From: Bifidobacterium pullorum DSM 20433
Lineage (GTDB): Bacteria > Actinomycetota > Actinomycetes > Actinomycetales > Bifidobacteriaceae
NCBI RefSeq assembly: GCF_000771405.1
Contig: NZ_JDUI01000013.1
Span: 20,174 to 84,173 of the forward strand
Length of the DNA stretch: 64,000 bases
Direction of reading: 5' to 3'
Positions 47,604 through 57,800 of this stretch are shown here, piece by piece. Position numbers and translations under genes: made by a program. The number at the start of each line of letters is the position of its first letter. Position 1 is the stretch's first letter. Below the pieces are notes generated by a model. The model saw only the letters and a program-made list of their open reading frames with translations, did not search any database and was not told the DNA's origin.

Positions 47604-48899
47604 TCAGCGCTTGACGCGGATGCCGAAGTAGTCCATCACCAGCTCGCAGAACATCATGTTCGACCAGGAGAACCACTCGCGCGTGTACTGCGTCGGGTCA
47701 TCCACGCACACGCCCTCGTGCATCAGGTGCGTGCCCGCGTCGATGGCGACCAGGTTGTCCAGGATCGCGGCCTTCTCCTCTTGGCTGGGCGAGGTCATGC
47801 CCTGCACCGACAGCGCGATGGGCCACACGTAGCGCGGCGGGGTGTGCGGGGATCCGATGCCGCGGGTGTGCTCGCCCTCGTAATAGAACGGATTCTCGTC
47901 GCTGAGCAGCGTGCGGCGGGTGCTGAGGTAGAGCGGATCGTCGGCGTCGCAGTAGCCCAGGTACGGGGCGGCCATCAGGCTGGGCACGTTGCTGTCGTCC
48001 ATCAGCAGGGCGTTGCCCAGGCCGTCGACCTCGTAGGCCCAGATCGTCTCGCCGGCGGCGTTGCGCATCGTGCCGTGGGCTCGCAGGCCCTCGTCAATGG
48101 ACGTGCGCAGGGCGCGGGCGCGGGCGGCGATGTCGGCGTCGTCCAGGATCTCGGTGAAGATGCGCTCCAGATACCCCATCACGACGACCGCGAACATGTT
48201 CGCCGGCACCAGGTAGTGGTACGTGCAGGCGTCGTCGCTCGGGCGGAAGCCGCTCCAGGTCATGCCGGTCGGCGCCACGGGGGAGCCCTTGCCCTCCCTG
48301 CTCAGGCTTTCGGTGGGGATGTCGCAGTCGCGGATGAAGAAGTACGGCGAGCGGGCGTGGTCCAGTTCGGTCTCCAGCACGTCCAGGATGCGGCGCACGC
48401 CGGCGACGAACGTGGCGTCGAACTGGGTCGTGCGGCCGGTGTTGGCATACAGCAGCCAGGCCAGCTGGATCGGGTAGCACAGCGAGTCGAGCTCGTACTT
48501 GCGCTCCCACAGCCACGGGCTGGAGAAGTCGGAGCGGTCGTCCGGGTCCCAGGTGGCGCCGTTGGGCTCCTCGTTGAAGGCGTTGGCGTACGGGTCGATG
48601 CCGATATAGCGGAACTGCAGCCGCACCAGGCCCTCGATCATCGACGCCAGGTCGGGGTCCTCGGCGGCGATGACCAGATACGGGCGGACCTGTGCGGTGG
48701 AATCGCGCAGCCACATCGCGGGGATGTCGCCGGTCAGCAGGAAGGTGGTGCCGTCATCGTGCCGGTTGACCGTGGTGGTCAGCGTGTTGGCGAAGGCCGC
48801 GTTGAAATCCTCGGCCCAGCCGGCGTGTTCGGTGCCGCACAGCTCGGTGATGCGATCCATGAACCGTTGGACGGATGGTGGGATGGTGGCGTATGGCAT
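47604..48899 (-). CDS. GH125 exo-alpha-1,6-mannosidase
   Basis: Glycoside hydrolase family 125 enzyme of 431 residues, an (alpha/alpha)6 barrel that removes non-reducing alpha-1,6-linked mannose. Recognisable stretches: TFLLTGDIPAMWLRDSTAQVRPYL near residue 50, FRYIGIDPYANAFNEEPNG, ERKYELDSLCYPIQLAW, FRPSDDACTYHYLVPANMFA and a C-terminal YTREWFSWSNMMFCELV. No signal peptide, so it acts on imported oligosaccharide. Divergent from the GH3 gene, sharing a 184-base region with two operators. Confidence 0.92.
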   Translation of the reverse strand: MPYATIPPSVQRFMDRITELCGTEHAGWAEDFNAAFANTLTTTVNRHDDGTTFLLTGDIPAMWLRDSTAQVRPYLVIAAEDPDLASMIEGLVRLQFRYIGIDPYANAFNEEPNGATWDPDDRSDFSSPWLWERKYELDSLCYPIQLAWLLYANTGRTTQFDATFVAGVRRILDVLETELDHARSPYFFIRDCDIPTESLSREGKGSPVAPTGMTWSGFRPSDDACTYHYLVPANMFAVVVMGYLERIFTEILDDADIAARARALRTSIDEGLRAHGTMRNAAGETIWAYEVDGLGNALLMDDSNVPSLMAAPYLGYCDADDPLYLSTRRTLLSDENPFYYEGEHTRGIGSPHTPPRYVWPIALSVQGMTSPSQEEKAAILDNLVAIDAGTHLMHEGVCVDDPTQYTREWFSWSNMMFCELVMDYFGIRVKR

Positions 48900-48921
48900 G
48901 GTGCTCCGTTGCCCCTTTCAG

Positions 48922-48968
48922 TAAACTAAGTTAATTTATTTGGTATTATCGTATATTAACTGAGTTAA
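48922..48968. promoter_or_regulatory. Two operators between the GH125 and GH3 genes
   Basis: TTAACTGAGTTAA at 48956-48968 is a perfect TTAAC-N3-GTTAA; TAAACTAAGTTAA at 48922-48934 matches with one mismatch. They lie 34 bases apart (start to start) in an AT-rich core that must hold both divergent promoters. Confidence 0.78.
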
Positions 48969-49083
48969 CACGCCGTGGTGTGGTGAACTCATGGCGCATT
49001 CGGATGACGGCCGACACCGGCGACGACGTTTCCGAGGCGTCGCACCGTTCCGTCATCACGGCCTGTAGGAAAGCGAGCGCACC

Positions 49084-51366
49084 GTGAACCCTGTCCCACA
49101 TACCCCCGATACCGATGCCATCGACGCCCTCATCGATGCGATGAGCTTCACCGAGAAGGTCGGTCAGCTCAACCAGCGTCTGTTGGGTTGGAAATCGCTG
49201 ACCCGCGACGGGTCGGGAAGACTGGCCGTCACCGACGAACTCAAACGCGAGATCGACCGATGGGGAAGCCTGGGCGTGCTGTATGGCCTGTTCCGCGCCG
49301 ACCCGTGGTCCGGGCGGCACTGGGGCAACGGCGTCCGCCCCGAGGAACGGCCCGAGGCCATCCGCCTGGTCCAGGAGGAGGTGCTCTCGCGCGGCGCCCA
49401 CGGCATCGGCGCGTTGCTCAGCGAGGAGGCGCCCCACGGCCACCAGGCGCTGGGCGGTACGATTCTGCCGACCAACCTGGCCTTGGGCGCCACCTTCGAC
49501 CCCCAGGCCGTGCGTGAGGCCGAGGCCGCCGTCGCAGCCGAGCTGGCGGCCAGCGGCGTGCATATCGCCCTCGTCTCCGGACTGGACGTGGCCCGTGACC
49601 CGCGATGGGGCCGGTGCGAGGAGTGCTTCGGCGAGGACCCGCTGATGGCCGCCCGGATGTGCGAGTCGATCGTCGTCGGCATGCAGGGGGAGAACCGCAG
49701 CAAGGTCGGCCGCGGCGGCGTGGCCGTGGTCCTCAAGCATCTGGCCGCCCAGGGCGAGGCCGTCGGCGGCCGCAACGGCCAGTCCGCGATCATCGGCAGC
49801 CATGACCTGCACGAGATCCACATGCCGCCGGTGGTCGCCGGCGTCAAGGCCGGGGCGCTCGGGTTCATGGCCGCCTACAACGACATCGATTCGATGCCCT
49901 GCTGCGCCAATCCGTGGCTGCTGCGGGACTATCTGCGCGACCGGCTCGGCTTCGACGGCATCGTGATGGCGGACGGTCTGGCCGTCGACCGTCTCGAGGG
50001 CATGACCGGTTCCATCCCCGGTGCCGGCCGTGCCGCGCTGCTCGCCGGGGTCGATGTGTCGCTGTGGGACCAGGGCTTCGCCTCGCTCGAACGCTTCGCC
50101 GACGACGAGTCGGTGGTCGCCGCCGTCGACCGTTCGCTGCGCCGCGTGCTGAACCTCAAGGCCATGTTCGGCCTGCTGCCCGTCGGATGCGGCGGGGACG
50201 GACGCGGTCCCGCCGGGTCGGCCGAACGCATCACCGTGGGGCGGGGGAGCGTGGCCGTGCCCAGCGCCCCGGCGATCGAGGCGGCCATGGCCGATGCGCA
50301 GGAGAAATCGCGTGAGCTGGCCTCCTCCTGCATGACGCTGCTGGACGGCGGCGATGCGATGGCCGACATCCGCGCGGCAATCGCCGATGAGCAGGCCGGC
50401 CCGATCATCGTGGCCGGGCCGTTCGCGGATGACATCGCCTGCTTCCTGGGCGACTACACGGCGCCGCTGCCCGAGGGTCGGGACACCAGCGTCTACCGCC
50501 GGCTGCGCGAACGCTTCGGCGATCGTGTGATGCTGGCCGCCGACGGCACCGGACTGGAGGGAACCGACTGGCTGGAAGCCGCTGTGGTCGTCGCGGTGGT
50601 CGGCGGCACCAGTGAACGCAGCTACGACAGCGAGTTCGCGGACAACGGCGCCGCCGCTTCCGTGAAGGGCCGCGGCGCCACCTGCGGCGAGGGCGTGGAC
50701 CTGTGTGACGTGACGTTGCCCTGGAACCAGGATGCGCTGCTCGACCGGTTGCGGGAACTGACCTCGGCGCCGATCGTGACGGTGGTGGTCTCGGGCCGCG
50801 CACATGTGCTGACCCATGTGCTGGAGGTCTCCGATGCGACGCTGTGGGCCGGTTATGGCGGGCCGTACGGCCCTGATGCGGTGGTCTCGGTGTTGGCGGA
50901 CGCCGCGCCGATGCCCGGGCGCATGCCGGTTACGCTGCCGGCCCGCGCCGGGGCGGTGCCGGTGCGGTACAACGACAGGCAGAGCGCCGTGCATGTGTAC
51001 CGCGACGCCGAGGAACCGGTGCTGCTGCCGTTCGGGTACGGCGATCGGGTGACGGGTGCGGCGGCGATTGAGCGTGCGTGCGTGACGCCGTCCGGGGATA
51101 TCGAGGTCACGGTGCGGGTCGGGGACTGCCCCGGCGCGGTGAACCTGTTCGCGCGCCGTATCGGAGGTGTTCGCGTGCCTCGTTTGGCCGAGCTGGTGGA
51201 CAGCGTGCGCGTCCCCGATTCGTGCGGATGGTCGGGGACGGTGCGCATGGATGTGCCGGCGGAGGCGGTGACCGATCCGAACGACGACGCGATTCGCGTG
51301 CGGCTGTGGGTCGGGGTACCCGAACACGGCGAGGCCGACGAATGCGAGGTCGTCGTCCGCCGCTGA
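49084..51366 (+). CDS. GH3 family glycoside hydrolase, substrate unknown
   Basis: Cytoplasmic GH3 protein of 760 residues. The N-terminal TIM barrel has WGSLGVLYG, SEEAPHGHQALGGTILP, DPRWGRCEECFGEDP, KHLAAQGEAVGG and the nucleophile Asp297 in IVMADGLAVDRL. An alpha/beta sandwich follows (about 390-620), then a fibronectin III-like C-terminal domain (about 650-755). This is the three-domain beta-glucosidase/beta-xylosidase layout rather than the short NagZ layout. GTG start. In this locus a beta-linked sugar of complex or modified N-glycans is a possible target; nothing in the sequence fixes it. Co-regulated with GH125 by the shared operators. Confidence 0.85.
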   Translation: MNPVPHTPDTDAIDALIDAMSFTEKVGQLNQRLLGWKSLTRDGSGRLAVTDELKREIDRWGSLGVLYGLFRADPWSGRHWGNGVRPEERPEAIRLVQEEVLSRGAHGIGALLSEEAPHGHQALGGTILPTNLALGATFDPQAVREAEAAVAAELAASGVHIALVSGLDVARDPRWGRCEECFGEDPLMAARMCESIVVGMQGENRSKVGRGGVAVVLKHLAAQGEAVGGRNGQSAIIGSHDLHEIHMPPVVAGVKAGALGFMAAYNDIDSMPCCANPWLLRDYLRDRLGFDGIVMADGLAVDRLEGMTGSIPGAGRAALLAGVDVSLWDQGFASLERFADDESVVAAVDRSLRRVLNLKAMFGLLPVGCGGDGRGPAGSAERITVGRGSVAVPSAPAIEAAMADAQEKSRELASSCMTLLDGGDAMADIRAAIADEQAGPIIVAGPFADDIACFLGDYTAPLPEGRDTSVYRRLRERFGDRVMLAADGTGLEGTDWLEAAVVVAVVGGTSERSYDSEFADNGAAASVKGRGATCGEGVDLCDVTLPWNQDALLDRLRELTSAPIVTVVVSGRAHVLTHVLEVSDATLWAGYGGPYGPDAVVSVLADAAPMPGRMPVTLPARAGAVPVRYNDRQSAVHVYRDAEEPVLLPFGYGDRVTGAAAIERACVTPSGDIEVTVRVGDCPGAVNLFARRIGGVRVPRLAELVDSVRVPDSCGWSGTVRMDVPAEAVTDPNDDAIRVRLWVGVPEHGEADECEVVVRR

Positions 51367-51373
51367 CGCGGTC

Positions 51374-51409
51374 GGTCGCCTGTGGTCCAGCGGCGGGCCG
51401 CAGGCGACC
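51374..51409 (+). terminator. Terminator of the GH3 gene
   Basis: GGTCGCCTGTGG pairs with CCGCAGGCGACC (one G-U pair) across a 12-base loop, starting 8 bases after the GH3 stop. Confidence 0.7.
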
Positions 51410-51597
51410 TAAACCTCTTTAGTTGCATCGGGGTAGAGTGAGGTGCCGTGAGGGTATCTCCGCAAGGGGCCCGGTCCTATGTTAACGAAGTTAACACGCC
51501 GATGAAACGTCGGTATTTCAAGCCATCTGGGGTGTCGGGGCGCGGCCGGGTGGACAGCCGCGAAAAATGATGTATCATGTAACTAAAGCGATTTAGT
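51409..51597 (+). promoter_or_regulatory. Promoter and operators of the GH38 operon
   Basis: The 356-base gap before the first GH38 gene holds several sites. CTAAACCTCTTTAG (51409-51422) and ACTAAAGCGATTTAGT (51582-51597) are LacI-like palindromes. GTTAACGAAGTTAAC (51481-51495) is a perfect copy of the ROK-type palindrome. A promoter candidate is TGGACA (51551-51556), 16 bases, TATCAT (51573-51578), which puts the second LacI-like site at the transcription start. From 51598 to 51722 lies the untranslated leader. Confidence 0.78.
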
Positions 51598-51722
51598 AAA
51601 ACGGTGTCAGAAGCCGTGAATGAGGAACCAACGAATCGAAGGTCGTGCGGTGTGGGTGCCGCGCGGCGGAACACCTGGCGTTCGCCGTCGAGCGTCCGGC
51701 AGGGATAGGCAAAGGAGCGCGC

Positions 51723-54700
51723 ATGTTCTTGAAAATCGACCAGCAGCTGGAGCGTTGCCGGCGTGTCATCCGCCAGCGCGTCAAGCCGCGCATCCACCCC
51801 GTTCTCGCCCATCTGGACGTCGACGCCTTCGACATCCCCGGCGAGCCGATGCCCACCGACGAATTCTTCGCGCGGCTTTCCCGCGGCGAGATCGTCTTCG
51901 AGCCGTTCTCGATCGGCTCGCAGTGGGGCACCACCTGGGGCACCACCTGGTTCCGGCTGTCCGGACAGGTGCCGGCCGGCAAGCCCGAGGGGCGGCCGCT
52001 GGAACTGTGGATCGACCTGGGCTGGTACGACCACTCCTGCGGCGGGCATATCGAAGGCCTCGTCTACCGTGCGGACGGCACCGCCATCAAGGCCGTGCAT
52101 CCGCTCAACCACTGGGTGCCGCTGATCGCCGCCGACGGCACCTCGCAGGTCGAACTGGACGCCGAGGGCCGCTTCACCGTGTATCTGGAGGCCGCGTCGA
52201 ACCCGCTGCTGCTGGGCGTGCCGCCGTTCATCGAGACCGAGCTGGGCGAATGCGCCACCGGCAAGCCCGAGGAGCCGTACACGTTCCGCGCGGCCGATCT
52301 GACCGAATACGACGAGCGGTTCGAGCACTACTGGACCGATCTGGACGTGGTCGACACCGTGATGGCCGAGACCGACAAGGACTCGCCCCGCTATTGGCAG
52401 ATGGCCAAGGCCCTGCAGCGTTCGCTCAATCTGTTCGACGAGCAGAATCCGGATTCGGTGGATGCGGCCCGCCAGGCGCTGGCCGGGGTGCTGTCCCGCC
52501 GCGCCAACGCCTCCGCCATGGACATCAGCGCCATCGGCCATGCGCACATCGACTCGGCATGGCTGTGGCCGGTGCGTGAGACCCGCCGCAAGGTGGCCCG
52601 CACCGTGGCCAACGCGCTCGCGCTGATGGACGACGACCCCGAGTTCAAGTACGCGATGAGCTCCGCCCAGCAGTACGCCTGGCTGGAGCAGGACCATCCG
52701 GACCTGTTCGCGCGGATGAAGGAGCGCATCGCCGAGGGCCGGTTCATCCCGGTCGGCGGCATGTGGGTGGAATCCGACGGCATGCTGCCCTGCGGCGAGT
52801 CGCTGATCCGCCAGATCAGCTACGGCAGGCGGTATTTCAAGGAGAAGCTCGGTGTGGAGCCCAAGGGCATCTGGCTGCCGGACAGCTTCGGCTATACCGG
52901 TTCCTGGCCGCAGATCGCCCGCCGCGCCGGCTACGAATGGTTCCTGACCCAGAAGATCTCCTGGGGCGACACCACCAAGTACCCGCATCACTCGTTCCTG
53001 TGGGAGGGCATCGACGGCTCGCGCATCTTCACCCACTTCCCGCCGACCGACACCTATGCGGCCTGGATGACCGCCAAGGAGCTCGTGTACGGCGAGCGCA
53101 ACTTCCGTGACAAGGACCTTTCCGACAAGGCCCTGATGCTGTTCGGCTTCGGCGACGGCGGTGGCGGCCCCACGCGCGAGATGATGGAGCACATCCACCG
53201 CTTCCGCGACCTGGAGGGCGTCAGCCGCCTGACCATCGAGCCGCCGGACACCTTCTTCGATGAGGCGCGCCGACAGATGGAGGACAACGCCGGCGAGGAG
53301 ATGCCGGTGTTCAAGGGCGAGCTGTATCTGGAGCTGCACCGCGGCACGCTGACCGCCCAGCAGGACATGAAGCGCGGCTGCCGTCGTGAGGAGTCGCTGC
53401 TGCGTACGGTCGAGTACCTGTGCGCCGCCGCGTCGATCGCCGATCCGACGTACGGGTATCCCACGGACGAGATGGACCGGATCTGGACCACGCTGCTGCT
53501 CAACCAGTTCCACGACATCCTGCCCGGCTCCGGCATCGCCTGGGTGCACCGCGAGGCCCGTGAGGACTATGAACGCGACCTGAAGCGTCTCGCCGAGATC
53601 GCCGAGGACGCCTGCGCCGTGCTGCGCCGCGCGAACCCGGACGCCGATCTGCTGCCGCAGGCGACGATCGGCCAGTACCGGCTGGATGGCCTGTCCTGGA
53701 CGCCCGTCTCGCGGACCGCCGAAGGCGAGGCCGTGACGATGGACCGTGACGACGAGGGCCGGACGACGGTGCGCAACGGTCTGGTCACGTTCGTCATCGA
53801 GCCCGACGGCACGATCGCCTCGGTGCGCGACGAGGTTCGCGGCCGCGAGCTGGTGCCCGCCGGCACCCGTCTGGGCGCCTATGAGCTGCTCAAGGACGAA
53901 CCGTCCGTGTACGACGCTTGGGAGATCGAACGCGACGCGCTGCTGATGCATCGCACGATCGAAGGCGGGCGGATCGTCTCGGCCGACTGCGACGGCGATC
54001 GTGCCGTCGTGGCCGTGCGTACCGAATTCGGCGCCAGCGCCATCGACACGACGGTCACGCTGCGCCGCGGTTCGCGATCCATCGACTTCCACGCCGAGAT
54101 CGACTGGCATGAGCGCGAACGCTTCCTCAAGGTCGACCTGCCCGTCGCCGTCGTGGCCACCGAGGCCCAGTACGACGCCCAGTATGGTCTTGTCCGCCGG
54201 CCGATCGCCAAGAACACCGCCAGCGACGAGGCCAAGTTCGAAAGCTGCACGAACCGTTTCGTGCGCATCGCCGAACCGGACTATGCGCTCGCCGTCGTCA
54301 ACGGGTCGATCTACGGCTCCGACGTGGCCCCCATCGCCGGCGACGCCGCGCGCGGTCTCGGGGCGGGCACGATGGTCAGGCTCTCGCTGCTGTCGGCGCC
54401 GGTGTACCCCGATCCGCGCACCGATCTGGGCGGGCATGAATTCGACTGGTCGCTGCTGGCTGATGCGGAGCTCGAACGCACGCTCGACCGGGCGGCGGAG
54501 CTCAACGCCCCGCAGCTGGCCGATATGCCCGTGATCGCGCCGCTGGCCTCGTTGGAGCCTGTTTCGGGCACCGCCGTGATCGACTGGATCAAGCTGGCCG
54601 ACGACGGTTCCGGCGACCTCATCGTGCGCCTGTACGAGGCGGCCGGCGGCCACGCCGAAGCGGTCCTGCACGTCGCCGAACCCCTCCGCGGGGCGGGCGT

Positions 54701-54842
54701 GCGCGAAACCGACGTGCTCGAGCACGACGACCTGGCCGCCGACCTGCCGGTGAGCCTGCCCGACCGCGGCACGCATACGGCCGAGGGCGCGCCGATCAGT
54801 CTCAACCCGTTCCAGATGGCCACGCTGCGTATCGCGCGGTGA
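51723..54842 (+). CDS. GH38 alpha-mannosidase, first of a tandem pair
   Basis: Glycoside hydrolase family 38 enzyme of 1039 residues that removes alpha-linked mannose with retention and a bound metal. After an N-terminal beta domain (WGTTWGTTWF) the catalytic barrel starts with GHAHIDSAWLWPVRETRR, whose metal ligands are His275 and Asp277. The nucleophile is Asp387 in WLPDSFGYTGSWPQ. The helical bundle with LNQFHDILPGSGI and the C-terminal beta domains follow. No signal peptide. The ATG at 51723 follows AAAGGAG; the frame is open 26 codons further up without such a site. First gene of an operon with the second GH38. Confidence 0.93.
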   Translation: MFLKIDQQLERCRRVIRQRVKPRIHPVLAHLDVDAFDIPGEPMPTDEFFARLSRGEIVFEPFSIGSQWGTTWGTTWFRLSGQVPAGKPEGRPLELWIDLGWYDHSCGGHIEGLVYRADGTAIKAVHPLNHWVPLIAADGTSQVELDAEGRFTVYLEAASNPLLLGVPPFIETELGECATGKPEEPYTFRAADLTEYDERFEHYWTDLDVVDTVMAETDKDSPRYWQMAKALQRSLNLFDEQNPDSVDAARQALAGVLSRRANASAMDISAIGHAHIDSAWLWPVRETRRKVARTVANALALMDDDPEFKYAMSSAQQYAWLEQDHPDLFARMKERIAEGRFIPVGGMWVESDGMLPCGESLIRQISYGRRYFKEKLGVEPKGIWLPDSFGYTGSWPQIARRAGYEWFLTQKISWGDTTKYPHHSFLWEGIDGSRIFTHFPPTDTYAAWMTAKELVYGERNFRDKDLSDKALMLFGFGDGGGGPTREMMEHIHRFRDLEGVSRLTIEPPDTFFDEARRQMEDNAGEEMPVFKGELYLELHRGTLTAQQDMKRGCRREESLLRTVEYLCAAASIADPTYGYPTDEMDRIWTTLLLNQFHDILPGSGIAWVHREAREDYERDLKRLAEIAEDACAVLRRANPDADLLPQATIGQYRLDGLSWTPVSRTAEGEAVTMDRDDEGRTTVRNGLVTFVIEPDGTIASVRDEVRGRELVPAGTRLGAYELLKDEPSVYDAWEIERDALLMHRTIEGGRIVSADCDGDRAVVAVRTEFGASAIDTTVTLRRGSRSIDFHAEIDWHERERFLKVDLPVAVVATEAQYDAQYGLVRRPIAKNTASDEAKFESCTNRFVRIAEPDYALAVVNGSIYGSDVAPIAGDAARGLGAGTMVRLSLLSAPVYPDPRTDLGGHEFDWSLLADAELERTLDRAAELNAPQLADMPVIAPLASLEPVSGTAVIDWIKLADDGSGDLIVRLYEAAGGHAEAVLHVAEPLRGAGVRETDVLEHDDLAADLPVSLPDRGTHTAEGAPISLNPFQMATLRIAR

Positions 54843-54891
54843 GCCTCACCCGAACCACAGCCCTATACGACGTATCGCAAGGAGTTCAGTC

Positions 54892-57800
54892 ATGTTCCTG
54901 TTGCCCGATCAGCAGCTTCAGCGGGCGGACCGCGTCATGCAGCAGCGCGTCGAACCGCATGTGCATGATGTCCTTGACCACTGCACGGTCCGCGCCTGCG
55001 CCAACCCCGGCGAGCCCGAGCCCTCCGACGAGGTGTTCGCCCGGATCCGCTCCGGCCGGATGGCGTTCGAACCGTTCGCCGTGCCCGGCGTGTGGGGCAC
55101 CACCTGGGGCACCACCTGGTTCGAGGTCTCCGGTCGCATCGACAAGGCCGCCGCGGCGGGCCGCAAGGTCGAACTGATCGTCGACCTGGGCTGGCTGCAC
55201 CACCGCGGTCCCGGATTCCAGGCCGAAGGTCTGGTCTACCGCGCCGACGGCACCGCCATCAAATCCGCGAACCCGCGCAACTGCTGGATTCCGCTGATGG
55301 CCGCGGACGGCACGCCGAACGTCGAGCTGGATGCGGACGGCCGCTTCACCGTGTACATCGAGGCCGCCGCCAACCCGTTCGTGGAGGGGCCGACGCCGTA
55401 CTCGCCCACCGAGTTGGGCGAGGAGGCCACGGGCCGCCCCGACTTCCCGTACACGCTGAGCCGTATGGACGTGTGCGCGTTCAACGCCGAGATGTTCGAC
55501 TACTGGATGGACCTGGAGACCGTATCCTCGCTGATCCGGGAGCTCAAGGACGACGATCCGCGCTACTGGCAGCTCGCCAAGGCGCTGCAGCGCTCGCTCA
55601 ACCGGTACGACGAGCGGCATCCGGACACCGTGGCCGCCGCGCGTGAGGCGCTGGCCGGCGTGCTGGCCGAACCGGCCGCATCCAGCGCCATCAACCACAT
55701 CGCCGTCGGCCATGCGCACATCGACTCGGCATGGCTGTGGCCGGTGCGCGAGACCCGCCGCAAGGTGGCCCGCACCGTGTCCAACGTGCTGGCGCTGATG
55801 GACGAGGACCCGGACTTCACGTACGCGATGAGCTCGGCCCAGCAGTACGCCTGGCTCGAGCAGGAGCATCCGGACCTGTTCGCCCGCATGAAGGAGCGCA
55901 TCGCCGAAGGCCGGTTCATCCCGGTCGGCGGCATGTGGGTGGAATCCGACAACATGATCCCCACCGGCGAATCGCTGGTCCGTCAGATCACGTTCGGCCG
56001 CCGATACTTCAAGGAGCATCTGGGCGTCGAGCCGCGCGGCATCTGGCTGCCGGACAGCTTCGGCTACTCGGGCGCCTGGCCGCAGATCGCGCGTCGCGCC
56101 GGCTACGACTGGTTCCTGACACAGAAGATCTCCTGGAACGACGCCACCAAGTTCCCTCACCACTCGTTCCTGTGGGAGGGCATCGACGGTTCGCGCATCC
56201 TGACCCACTTCCCGCCGTCGGACACCTACTGCTCGTCCATGTCGATGCAGGAGCTCATGTATTCGCAGCGCAACTATCTGGACAAGGATCTGTCGCGCAA
56301 CGCGATCCTGCTGTACGGCTTCGGCGATGGCGGCGGCGGTCCCACGCGCGAGATGACCGCGCGCATCCGCCGCGACCATGACTTGGCCGGGGCCCCGAAG
56401 ATCGAATTCGGCACGCCGGACGAACTGTTCGACCGCGTGCGCAAGGACATCGTCGACGACGCCGCGGGGGAGACCCCGGTGTTCAAGGGCGAGCTGTATC
56501 TGGAGCTGCACCGCGGCACGCTGACCGCCCAGCAGGGCATGAAGCACGGCTGCCGGCGCGAGGAGGCCATGCTGCGCGCGACCGAGTATCTGTGCGCGGC
56601 CGCGGCGCTCAAGGACGGCACCTACGTCTATCCGAAGGACGAGCTGGACGCCATCTGGCAGACCCTGCTGCTCAACCAGTTCCACGACATCCTGCCCGGT
56701 TCCGCGATCGCCTGGGTGCACCGGCAGGCGCGCGCCGAATACGAGCGCGACATCGCACGGCTGAAGCAGATCGCCGAGCAGGCCGGACGCGTCATTGCGG
56801 CCGCCGAGCCGGGCGACATGCTCGTGACCCATGCCGCCATCCCGTCCTATACGGCCGATGCGGCCAGCGCGTGGACCGTGCGCGACCGTGCGGCCTCGCA
56901 CGATGCCGAACCGGTGGCCGTGGAACGAGACGGCGGACGCATCATCCTGGACAACGGCCTGCTGCGCGTGACGGTGGAGCCCGACGGCACGGTGTCCTCG
57001 CTCGTCGACCTGTCCGGCGACCGCGAACTGGTGCCGGGCGGAACCCGACTCGGCCGCTACGAGCTGCTGGACAACGAACCGTTCCACTGGGATGCGTGGG
57101 AGGTGCAGCGCGACGCGTTCCTGACCGCCCACGGTCTGCGGGAGTCCCGCATCGACGCCGTGGACATGGCGGCTGACGGTGCCTGCGTGGTCCGGGTGGT
57201 CACGCGCAACGACGATGTGACCATCGTCACCTGCATCACCCTGCACCCGGATCGCCGGACGCTGGATTTCTCCGCCCAGGTGGATTGGCGCACCGAAGAG
57301 GAATTCCTCAAGGTCGACATCCCGCTTGGCGTGCAGGCCACCAATGCGCAGTACGAATGCCAGTACGGCATGGTGGAGCGCCCGATCCAGAAGAACTCGC
57401 GCAGCGACGAGGCCAAGTTCGAAAGCTGCACGCACCGTTTCGTGCGCGTGGCCGACGCCTCCTACGCGGCTGCGGTGGTCAACGCCTCGACCTACGGCTC
57501 CGACGTCAGCCCGATTCACGGCGACGACGGGACCCGCGGCGCGATGGTTCGCCTGTCGCTGCTGTCGGCGCCGCTGTACCCCGACCCGCGCACCGATCAG
57601 GGCGCGCACGAGTTTGCCTGGAGCGTGGTGGCCGACGCCTCGATGCCCGCCGTGCTGGATGAGGCCACGCGCCTGAACACCGCGGAACTGGAGGGCATCC
57701 CCGCATTCGAGCCGCTGGCGCGGCTGGACGTGGCGGAAGGCGTGCCGGTGCTGGATTGGGTGAAGACCGCCGACGATGGTTCCGGCGACCTGATTCTGCG

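Noticed and set aside
51477..54776. An 1100-codon antisense open frame across the first GH38 gene and its promoter
   Set aside because: Same reason; it would also read through the operator palindromes and the TGGACA/TATCAT promoter.
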